A DNA stretch of 64,000 nucleotides. Origin: Streptomyces sp. NBC_00414 (GTDB lineage Bacteria; Actinomycetota; Actinomycetes; Streptomycetales; Streptomycetaceae). Position numbers and translations under genes: made by a program. The stretch covers positions 10,168,001 through 10,232,000 of the forward strand of contig NZ_CP107935.1 in assembly GCF_036038375.1 (NCBI RefSeq). Direction: 5' to 3'. Below are positions 51,576-58,458 of the stretch, piece after piece (positions within the stretch are counted from its first letter, which is position 1; the number at the start of each line of letters is the position of its first letter). The notes below the pieces were generated by a model that saw only the letters and a list, made by a program, of their open reading frames with translations, was not told the DNA's origin and did not search any database.

Positions 51576-52496
51576 ATGATGCTCACGCTTGTACGGAGCA
51601 GGATGCAGGCAGCCGTGGTCGTCCTCTCGACCGTCGCGGCCCTCGCTCTCGGCTCGACCGTCACGACCCACGCCACAGCGGCCCCGGCACTCGCGAAGGC
51701 GGGGCCGACCGCGGTGGCGTACGTCGAGGTCAACAACAACAGCATGCTGAACGTCGGCAAGTACACCCTCGCCGACGGAAGCGGCGCTGTCTTCGACGTT
51801 GCCGTGATCTTCGCGGCGAACATCAACTACGACACGGGCACGAAGACGGCACAGCTGTACTTCAACGAGAACGTGCAGCGCGTCCTCGACAACGCCGCCA
51901 CCCAGATACGGCCGCTGCAGCAGAAGGGCATCAAGGTCGTCCTGTCGGTGCTGGGCAACCACCAGGGGGCGGGCTTCGCCAACTTCCCGTCCCAGCAGAC
52001 GGCATCGGCGTTCGCCAAGCAGCTGTCGGACACGGTGACCAGATACGGTCTCGACGGCATCGACTTCGACGACGAATACGCCGAGTACGGCAACAACGGC
52101 ACCGGACAGCCCAACGCCAGCTCGTTCGTCCATCTGGTGACCGCGCTCCGTGCGAACATGCCGAACAAGATCATCAGCCTCTACAACATCGGACCGTCCG
52201 CATCCCGTCTGTCCTACGGCGGTGTCGACATCTCGTCCAAGTTCGACTACGCCTGGAACCCGTACTACGGAAGCTGGCAGGTCCCCGGCATCGGACTGCC
52301 CAAGTCGAAACTGTCGCCGGCGGCGGTCGAGATCGGCAGGACGTCGCAGAGCACGGTCACCACGCTCGCCCGCCGCACCGTGACCGAGGGATACGGCGTC
52401 TTCCTGACGTACAACCTCAACGGCGCCGACCGCAGCGCGGACATCTCCGCGTTCACCAGGGAGCTGTACGGCAGCACCGCCGTCTACACACCGTGA
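51576..52496 (+). CDS. Endo-beta-N-acetylglucosaminidase H (GH18)
   Basis: A 306-residue secreted glycosidase, very close to Streptomyces plicatus Endo H, which cleaves between the two core GlcNAc residues of high-mannose N-glycans. A signal peptide covers residues about 1-36. The mature enzyme starts near GPTAVAYVEVNNNSMLNVGK. The catalytic motif is DGIDFDDEYAEYG (160-172), in which Asp165 and Glu167 match Endo H Asp130 and Glu132. AGGAG eight bases before the ATG at 51576 supports the start. It faces the lipoprotein gene; a GH43 gene lies downstream, and together they suggest use of host or plant glycans. Confidence 0.96.
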   Translation: MMLTLVRSRMQAAVVVLSTVAALALGSTVTTHATAAPALAKAGPTAVAYVEVNNNSMLNVGKYTLADGSGAVFDVAVIFAANINYDTGTKTAQLYFNENVQRVLDNAATQIRPLQQKGIKVVLSVLGNHQGAGFANFPSQQTASAFAKQLSDTVTRYGLDGIDFDDEYAEYGNNGTGQPNASSFVHLVTALRANMPNKIISLYNIGPSASRLSYGGVDISSKFDYAWNPYYGSWQVPGIGLPKSKLSPAAVEIGRTSQSTVTTLARRTVTEGYGVFLTYNLNGADRSADISAFTRELYGSTAVYTP

Positions 52497-52529
52497 AGCG
52501 GCCAGGCGCTCGGGCGTGTGGCGTTGCGT

Positions 52530-52673
52530 ACAAGCCGCCGCTACACCCAGCCCCACACCGACGGCCGTCAGGGCGGTGCGGACCATGCCCTCCCGGCCGC
52601 CGGCCAGGGCGAACCGCATGCCGAGGCCGAACGCGCGAAGTCCTCCGAAACGTTGTTGCAGACGCGGGCTCAC
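52530..52673 (-). pseudogene. N-terminal remnant of an FtsX-type ABC permease
   Basis: From GTG at 52673, with GAGGAGAGG upstream, the frame reads SPRLQQRFGGLRAFGLGMRF and ALAGGREGMVRTALTAVGVG, the start of the macrolide-export type permeases of Streptomyces. After about 48 residues the similarity stops and the frame runs into the Endo H gene. The rest of the permease and its ATPase are lost, while its start signals and an operator remain. Confidence 0.7.
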
Positions 52674-52801
52674 AAGGTTCCTCTCCTCAGAGTGAGCGCC
52701 GTCCGCTGGGCCTGGCAAGGTGATGGCATGGGGTGCCGAAACGCTTCGGTCGTGCGGACGGAGCGGCGACATGGCGTGGAATCCGCCAGTCGGCCGCGCT
52801 C

Positions 52802-52824
52802 GACTATACACAGTGCGTATAGTC
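52802..52824. promoter_or_regulatory. Palindromic operator
   Basis: GACTATAC, seven bases, GTATAGTC: an 8-bp perfect dyad upstream of the FtsX-type remnant. TATA-rich dyads like this are typical of TetR or PadR operators in front of ABC exporters. The cognate regulator is not in the window. Confidence 0.6.
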
Positions 52825-52974
52825 AGGAGTGGCAGCGCCGCCGTCCTCGTGTGCATCCGTGTCACAACAGTGTGAGCGCATCGTCCAGGCGGACGAAGAG
52901 CGGGCCGGATCGCGACAGGAAGCCCTGTGGATCGCGACCCGGCCTTCGACGGAACCTGCTGTGCGGGGAGAGCG

Positions 52975-54420
52975 TCAGTCCGTGTAGACCTCGGCGCGGT
53001 CCACGCTCACGAACGCCGCCCCGGCGGAGGAGTTTCGTTCCCCGGTGACCCGGATCTGCACGGTGTGCGCGCCGTACGGCAGGCGTGGGCTGAGGTACTG
53101 GAGCGTCTCGCCGGTCCGGATGGCGCCGTGGAAGTCGACGCGCTGTTCGGCGCCCCCGTCGACGCGGATGCCGGCTATGCCGTTGCCGGTGTCCTTCACG
53201 GACAGCAGCGCGATCCTGGTGCCCGTGAACGTGAACGTCGCGGTGCTGCCGGCCCGGTCGCTCCAGTGGTCGTCGCCCCAGAAGCACTGCGCGGCACAGC
53301 CGGTGCCCGAGTTCCACGAACCCTGGTACGTCACCGTGGCGTTGCCGCTGGAGCGGCCGTCGTCGTTGATCCAGTGGTTGCCGGACCCGGGATCACCGGA
53401 GGGCAGGTTCTGCGTGGCGCCCAGGGCGAGCGGGGTGCCGAGGTCAGGGCCGCCGTCGGCCCGCCACCCGATCTTCTGGGCGCGCGTCGTGCGGTTGCTG
53501 TAGGTGAGGTCCGACGTGGTCTTGGCGTGGTAGATGATCCAGTCCTCCGTCCCGTCGGGGGAGCGGAAGAAGGCGTGGTGGCCGGGACCGAACACGCCCC
53601 TGGCGTCGTTGCGTGCGAAGACGGGCCCACTGCGCTGCGTCCAGTTGCCGGCCACCAGCGGGTCGGCGCCGCCCGGCAGGGACATCTCCCACACCTGGTA
53701 GTCGGGCTTCCCGGTGTCGCACGTCGAGTAGGTCATCCAGGTACGGCCGTTGCGATACAGGAACTCGGGGCCCTCACGGACCTCCGGGCAGCCTCCCGCC
53801 CCGTTCAGCGCGACGGCGTTGCCCGAAACGGTGTACGGGTTCGACATGGGCGCGATGTTCAGCCCGTTGTGCTGGTACGCGTTGATGCCGCTGTAGGCGA
53901 GATAGAGCCGGCCGTTGTGCTGGAGGATCCCGGGGTCGATGGCGAAGTCGTTCGTGTGGTTGGGCGGGGTCGGTTTCGCCTTGAAGTGGTAGGGCCCTGC
54001 CGGGTCGTCGCCGGCCGACTCCAGGACGTAGAGCCGGTGGTGGTCGTCCACGCCGTCATCGGCCGTGTAGTACATGTACCAGCGGCTGTCGAAGCGGTAG
54101 AACTCGGCTGCCCAGATGTGCTGGTTGCGCGAGGCGTCGGTATCCGTCCACACGGTGATCGGTTCGGCGTCGAGCAGGGTTCCCAGCGAAGGGGAACGCC
54201 ACATCCTGATGCTGCCGCCCTGTGTGGTGGTGAGGTGGTAGGCGCCGTTCGCGTACGTCATGAACGGGTCGGGCCCCGTGTTCAGCGGATTGCGGAAGGT
54301 TCCCGAGGCAGCCGCGGCCGCGGTCGGCGAGGTCGTGGCGGGGGCCTGCGGAGCGCAGATCAGGCCGACCAGCAGGGCGAACAGGGCGGTGACCAAAGCA
54401 GAGACGGGCCGGGCACGCAT
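52975..54420 (-). CDS. Secreted GH43-type glycosidase with C-terminal binding domain
   Basis: A 481-residue exported enzyme. A signal peptide precedes residue about 36. The five-blade propeller of family 43 covers about 40-330: catalytic Asp in NTGPDPFMTYANG, the modulating Asp in FAIDPGILQHNGRLYLAYSG and the acid Glu in EVREGPEFLYRNG. The C-terminal part (about 345-481, ending SSAGAAFVSVDRAEVYTD) is a beta-sandwich binding domain. Family members cut arabinan, xylan or galactan. GGGGAG before the ATG at 54420 fits. A LacI-like operator lies 80 bases upstream, so sugar induction is likely. Confidence 0.9.
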   Translation of the reverse strand: MRARPVSALVTALFALLVGLICAPQAPATTSPTAAAAASGTFRNPLNTGPDPFMTYANGAYHLTTTQGGSIRMWRSPSLGTLLDAEPITVWTDTDASRNQHIWAAEFYRFDSRWYMYYTADDGVDDHHRLYVLESAGDDPAGPYHFKAKPTPPNHTNDFAIDPGILQHNGRLYLAYSGINAYQHNGLNIAPMSNPYTVSGNAVALNGAGGCPEVREGPEFLYRNGRTWMTYSTCDTGKPDYQVWEMSLPGGADPLVAGNWTQRSGPVFARNDARGVFGPGHHAFFRSPDGTEDWIIYHAKTTSDLTYSNRTTRAQKIGWRADGGPDLGTPLALGATQNLPSGDPGSGNHWINDDGRSSGNATVTYQGSWNSGTGCAAQCFWGDDHWSDRAGSTATFTFTGTRIALLSVKDTGNGIAGIRVDGGAEQRVDFHGAIRTGETLQYLSPRLPYGAHTVQIRVTGERNSSAGAAFVSVDRAEVYTD

Positions 54421-54500
54421 CGCTGGCTCCCCACGTATCGAGGTCCTGGTGTGACGGACGGCGCGATATGAGCTGGTGGTTGCTCATGGCAACACAGCGA

Positions 54501-54514
54501 TTACATCGATGTAA
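54501..54514. promoter_or_regulatory. LacI-family type operator
   Basis: TTACATCGATGTAA is a perfect 14-bp palindrome centred on CG, upstream of the GH43 gene. It has the form of a LacI-family operator and differs from the one at 12840, so it should answer to a different regulator. Confidence 0.65.
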
Positions 54515-54570
54515 AGAGGCGGGCCAATAGATTCCGACGTGCCGGCGGATTCGATTCCGTCCCGGGAATC

Positions 54571-54597
54571 TGTCACAGACGCGGGGCGGGCGTTGTC
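54571..54597 (+). promoter_or_regulatory. ECF41-type promoter directed antisense to the sigma gene
   Basis: TGTCACA at 54571, exactly 16 bases, TGTC at 54594. The motif equals that in front of the sigma gene and its neighbours. It points rightwards into the 3-prime end of the sigma gene (stop at 54646), so it would make an antisense transcript. Confidence 0.5.
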
Positions 54598-54645
54598 AAA
54601 GAAGCAGACGGGAGAAGCAGGCGGGAGGAGCCGCGGGTGCAGGTC

Positions 54646-55536
54646 TCAACGACGTCCGGTGGTGTCCTGCTGATTCCACGAGCGAAGTTTGTCGGGGTTG
54701 AGGACGACCCAGACCTGAACGGCCTGGTGGCCCGCGACGTCGAGGCCGATCACCGCGGCCACCTGGTCGTCGTAGCGGACGACGAGTCCGGTGCGGCCGT
54801 TGACGGAATGGGTGTGCAGCGTGGTGCGGGGACGCCGGGCGAGGAGCGTCAGCAGGCTGCGGGCGATCCGCTCGTTGCCGTGGACGGGTTCGGTCAGCGC
54901 GCGGACCTTGCCGCCGCCGTCGAAGAGCGCGATGGCGTCGGGCGCCAGCAGGGACGCCAGGGACGCCGGGTCCTCCGTGACGCAGGCCTGTCGGACGGCC
55001 CGGACCACGGTGTCGTGCCGCTCCGCGGTGGTGGGCCGTGAGCGGCGTATCGGGAGGCTCTCACGAGCCCGGTCGGCCGACTCGGCCGGTTCGGTGCGCT
55101 CGGGGAGGGTGCGCCCCACGCCCTCCGCGACCGTGCCGGGGACCGTTCCGAGGGCGTCGTCGCACACGAGCGCGGTCCGCTCGGCGGGACTCGGACGGTC
55201 CAGCGCGGCCGGCGACACGGCACCGACCTCCTTCGCCGACGCCCCGCGCCGCCCGGGGGTCGTACCTGGCGTACCGGTACCTTCGCAGTGCCCGTCCCGC
55301 GGCCCCGGCAGCGTCGGACGGGACAGGCAGATGGCGCCGCCGACCCGCACGAGCCAGGCGCGGGGTGCCGTGACGCACCTCCGCTCCGGCGCGGACAGGG
55401 CGTACCAGCGCCGGTAGGTCTCCGCGACGACTTCCTCGGCCGCCCCGCTGTCACCCGTCACCCAGTACGCGATGTCCAGCAGCTGCCGTCGCTCGTCGAG
55501 CAGCTCCGCGACCGGCACCGCACCATCGTGATCCAT
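54646..55536 (-). CDS. ECF41-type RNA polymerase sigma factor
   Basis: A 296-residue sigma factor. Region 2 is LLDERRQLLDIAYWVTGD and EEVVAETYRRWYALS (residues 13-48). Region 4 lies near 117-160 and is rather diverged. The C-terminus (170-296) is a SnoaL-like domain with the two motifs that define ECF41: DGGGK (206-210) and NPDKL (280-284). In ECF41 proteins this domain tunes sigma activity in place of an anti-sigma factor. I chose ATG at 55536. Its own promoter (55573-55599) has the motif found before its neighbours, so it is likely autoregulated and the master of the cluster up to 63.8 kb. Confidence 0.85.
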   Translation of the reverse strand: MDHDGAVPVAELLDERRQLLDIAYWVTGDSGAAEEVVAETYRRWYALSAPERRCVTAPRAWLVRVGGAICLSRPTLPGPRDGHCEGTGTPGTTPGRRGASAKEVGAVSPAALDRPSPAERTALVCDDALGTVPGTVAEGVGRTLPERTEPAESADRARESLPIRRSRPTTAERHDTVVRAVRQACVTEDPASLASLLAPDAIALFDGGGKVRALTEPVHGNERIARSLLTLLARRPRTTLHTHSVNGRTGLVVRYDDQVAAVIGLDVAGHQAVQVWVVLNPDKLRSWNQQDTTGRR

Positions 55537-55572
55537 ACGGCACCCACTTTTCCCTTGTGTGTTTGGCACCCT

Positions 55573-55599
55573 GACCGGTCAGGCGCAGAACGTGTGACA
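55573..55599 (-). promoter_or_regulatory. ECF41-type promoter of the sigma gene
   Basis: On the minus strand TGTCACA (55599-55593), 16 bases, GGTC (55576-55573). The sigma start lies 36 bases further on. Confidence 0.8.
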
Positions 55600-55657
55600 C
55601 GGCTCGGTCCCGGTTGGACAACACGGTGTTCTGTCGCGGCCACTGTCCGGAACTGCC

Positions 55658-55684
55658 CGTCACACCTTCGTGAACCGCACGGTC
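55658..55684 (+). promoter_or_regulatory. ECF41-type promoter of the cytochrome b gene
   Basis: CGTCACA at 55658, 16 bases, GGTC at 55681, and the qcrB-like start 49 bases further on. Confidence 0.75.
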
Positions 55685-55733
55685 GTACTGGTAGCAGGTC
55701 ACGGCGGTACGCGCAACGGAACGAGGTACGAAG

Positions 55734-57455
55734 ATGAGCCGCAAGGACCGACCGGTCGAAGCAGGTGGGCCTACCGAACAGGCGCAAGCAGCCGGGGCGG
55801 CGGAACCTCGGCGGGGTCGTACGGGCGAGAAGGTCGCCGACTGGGCGGACGCCCGGCTGGGACACCGCACTCTGGCGCACGTCACGCTGCGCAGGGCTGT
55901 CCCGGACCATTGGTCGTACATGCTCGGGCAGATCTGTCTCTACAGCTTCCTCGTCCTCGTCGTCACAGGCGTCTACCTGACCTTCTACTTCCATCCGTCG
56001 TCGGAGCAGGTGGTCTACCGGGGCAGCCACGAGCCGCTGCGCGGACTACTGGTGTCCGAGGCGTTCGACTCGACGATGCACATCTCCTTCGACGTCCGTG
56101 GCGGCCTGCTCATCCGCCAGGCGCACCACTGGGCGGCTCTCATCTTCGTGGCCGCCCTGTTCGCCAACATGCTGCGCCTCTTCTTCACCGGTGCCTTCCG
56201 CAAGCCCCGCGAGATCAACTGGGTGCTCGGCTTCCTGCTGCTGATCCTGGCGATGTTCGGCGGACTGACCGGATACGACCTGCCGGACGACCTCCTGTCC
56301 GGAACCGGACTCGCGGTGGTCAACGGAACGATCCTCTCCGTGCCGATCGTCGGCACGTACCTCTCCATGTTCCTGTTCGGCGGAGAGTTCCCGGGGAACG
56401 ACCTGGTGGCCCGATTCAACACCATCCACGTTCTGGTCCTCCCGGCCCTCATCGCCGCGCTGTTCGTCGCCCGTGCGGCACTGTCCGTCCGTCACCGGCC
56501 GGCGCAGCACGCCGGTCCCGGACGCACGAACGAGAACGTCGTGGGCATTCCGCTCAAGGTGTACGCGGTGAAGTCCGCAGGGTATTTCTTCCTGGTCTCG
56601 GGCTTCATCTTCTTCATCGCGGCGTTCGTGCAGATCAACCCCGTCTGGGACTACGGGCCCTACCGGCCGGACCAGGTCTCGGCGGGCTCACAACCCGACT
56701 GGTACATGGGCGTGGCCGACGGTCTCCTGCGTGTGATGCCCGGCTGGGAGCTCGACTTCTGGGGCCACACCCTCGCCCTCGACAACCTCGTCCCGCTGCT
56801 CGTGGGCGTCGGCCTCTTCCTCGCCATGGGTGCCTATCCGTTCATCGAGGCATGGGCGACCGGCGACGACCGTGAACAGCACCTGCTGGACAGGCCGCGC
56901 AACAGGCCCGTGCGCACCGCGCTCGGCGCGTCATGGCTGAGCGTGTACCTGGTCGCGCTGATCGGCGCCGCGAACGACATCATCGCCATTCGGCTGCACG
57001 TCTCGGTCGATGACGTGACGTGGGCGGTCCGCGTCGGCCTCTTCGTCGTCCCCCTCATCGTCTACTTCGTCACGAAACGGTGGGCCCTGGGCCTCCAGCT
57101 GCGCGACCGCGACAAGGTATTGCACGGTCGTGAGACGGGCGTCGTCAAGCGCCTGCCGAACGGCGAGTTCGTGGAAGTGCACGAGCCGCTCAGCCAGGAG
57201 GAGCTGCACGTGCTCACGGCACACGAGCAGTACGCGCCGCTCGCCGTGGTGCCGGCGGCCAGGGCCGTGTACGGCACACCCGTGCCCGCGCCCGAGCGCG
57301 CCCAGCGCCTGCGGATCGGGATCAGCCGGGCCCTCCACGGCGCCGGCGCGCAGGTCCGCAAGCCCACCGCCCGTGAATACACGGAGATCACCGGCAGGCA
57401 TGTGCCTGACGGTGACGGTTCACAGAAGTGGGACGGCGAGCAGCCCCCTTCCTGA
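55734..57455 (+). CDS. Cytochrome b paralogue (QcrB-like) lacking heme bH ligands
   Basis: A 573-residue membrane protein clearly homologous along its length to actinobacterial QcrB of the cytochrome bc1-aa3 supercomplex. It keeps the quinol-site motif PDWY (321-324) and the low-potential heme ligands His131 (helix B) and His232 (helix D). The high-potential heme ligands are replaced: Asn145 in FANMLRLFFTG where QcrB has VHM, and Arg247 in FVARAAL where QcrB has GH. It should bind one heme, not two. No qcrA or qcrC is adjacent, so this is not the main copy. GAGG before the ATG and a GGTC-type promoter precede it. Confidence 0.93.
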   Translation: MSRKDRPVEAGGPTEQAQAAGAAEPRRGRTGEKVADWADARLGHRTLAHVTLRRAVPDHWSYMLGQICLYSFLVLVVTGVYLTFYFHPSSEQVVYRGSHEPLRGLLVSEAFDSTMHISFDVRGGLLIRQAHHWAALIFVAALFANMLRLFFTGAFRKPREINWVLGFLLLILAMFGGLTGYDLPDDLLSGTGLAVVNGTILSVPIVGTYLSMFLFGGEFPGNDLVARFNTIHVLVLPALIAALFVARAALSVRHRPAQHAGPGRTNENVVGIPLKVYAVKSAGYFFLVSGFIFFIAAFVQINPVWDYGPYRPDQVSAGSQPDWYMGVADGLLRVMPGWELDFWGHTLALDNLVPLLVGVGLFLAMGAYPFIEAWATGDDREQHLLDRPRNRPVRTALGASWLSVYLVALIGAANDIIAIRLHVSVDDVTWAVRVGLFVVPLIVYFVTKRWALGLQLRDRDKVLHGRETGVVKRLPNGEFVEVHEPLSQEELHVLTAHEQYAPLAVVPAARAVYGTPVPAPERAQRLRIGISRALHGAGAQVRKPTAREYTEITGRHVPDGDGSQKWDGEQPPS

Positions 57456-57549
57456 ATCCGCACCCGCCGCGTGGTCACGCAGCGCCGAGGGGCAGGAACC
57501 TTCCTGCCCCTTCTGCGTGCGGCCGACAACGAAGGAGGCACTTGCGAAC

Positions 57550-57592
57550 AACGAAGGGCGGCTCCCCTGAAACAGGGAGGCCGCCCTTCGTT
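57550..57592. terminator. Bidirectional terminator
   Basis: AACGAAGGGCGGC pairs with GCCGCCCTTCGTT, with an inner stem of TCCCCTG and CAGGGA. It separates the convergent cytochrome b and NmrA-like genes. Confidence 0.88.
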
Positions 57593-57601
57593 CAGTCCTC
57601 G

Positions 57602-58348
57602 TCACCGCTGCTGGGCGACCCAGTCGGTGAAGCGGGTCTCGGCGATTCGCGCGTCGGCGCCCGGAAGGAGGGTCGTCTCCTGGAGCACGGCACCGAAGTA
57701 CGGGGCCTTCGGGTCCGCGACGACCGTGCGCGGATCGTTCTTGGCGGCGAGCGCCTTGCGGACGAGCTCGTCCAGCTGGAACGCGTCGGGTCCGGCGACC
57801 TCCAGCACACCGTTGAGGGGCTCGCCGGCGGCCGTGCGGCCCACGGCGGCGGCCACATCGTCGGACGCGATCGGCTGGATCCTGACGGGCGCGAGACGCA
57901 CGGTGTCGCCCTCGGTCGCCGAGGCGGTGATGCCCTTCATGAATTCGAAGAACTGCGTCGCGTGGACGATGGAGTACGGAATTCCAGAGTCCTCGATCAG
58001 CTTCTCCTGAGCCTGCTTGGCACGGAAATAGCCGATCTCCTGGAGCCGCTCCGTGCCGACCACGGAAAGCGCGACATGGTGGGTCACACCGGCGTCGGTC
58101 TCCGCCTTCAGGAGATTGGTGGTGGAGGTGCGGAAGAACTCCATGACGTCGTTGTCCTCGAACGAGGGGGAGTTCGAGACGTCGACCACGACAGAGGCAC
58201 CCTGCAACACCTCGGCCAGGCCCTCACCGGTCAACGTGTTGACGCCGGTGTTGGGAGCGGCGGCCACCGCCTCGTGACCGTGTTCGGTGAGCCTGGCGAC
58301 CAGCTTGGAACCGACAAGACCTGTTCCGCCGATTACTACGACCTTCAT
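57602..58348 (-). CDS. NmrA-like SDR oxidoreductase
   Basis: A 248-residue atypical short-chain dehydrogenase of the NmrA type, with the NAD(P) motif GGTGLVGSKL at the N-terminus, VVDVSN, and the pattern GYFRAKQAQEKLIEDSGIPY followed by SIVHATQFFEF. The classical YxxxK is not in the normal place, so it may be a redox sensor or act on quinones or similar compounds. It is a clear paralogue of the protein at 62368. An ECF41-type promoter lies 54 bases upstream. Confidence 0.88.
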   Translation of the reverse strand: MKVVVIGGTGLVGSKLVARLTEHGHEAVAAAPNTGVNTLTGEGLAEVLQGASVVVDVSNSPSFEDNDVMEFFRTSTTNLLKAETDAGVTHHVALSVVGTERLQEIGYFRAKQAQEKLIEDSGIPYSIVHATQFFEFMKGITASATEGDTVRLAPVRIQPIASDDVAAAVGRTAAGEPLNGVLEVAGPDAFQLDELVRKALAAKNDPRTVVADPKAPYFGAVLQETTLLPGADARIAETRFTDWVAQQR

Positions 58349-58401
58349 GGTGAACCCTTTCGATGTTCTTGCATCAGCCTGATGGCATCTACATCAGATA
58401 A

Positions 58402-58428
58402 GACAGGGCAGCTGCGGGACTTGTGACG
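58402..58428 (-). promoter_or_regulatory. ECF41-type promoter of the first NmrA-like gene
   Basis: On the minus strand CGTCACA (58428-58422), 16 bases, TGTC (58405-58402). Between it and the start lies the small dyad CATCAG-C-CTGATG. Confidence 0.7.
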
Positions 58429-58458
58429 GAAAAGGGCTGGAAAGGCGAAACCGGCGCG

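Noticed and set aside
52860..52885. TGTCACA followed by CGTC near the GH43 gene
   Set aside because: The spacing is 15, not 16, and no gene follows in that direction except antisense to the GH43 gene. I do not count it in the regulon.
54637..55041. Plus-strand frame starting MQVSTTSGGV downstream of the antisense ECF41-type promoter
   Set aside because: It is the reverse complement of the sigma gene, with no protein-like composition; I keep only the possible antisense transcript.
55734..57455. Main respiratory qcrB gene
   Set aside because: qcrC and qcrA are missing, and two heme ligands are changed; the normal copy must be elsewhere.
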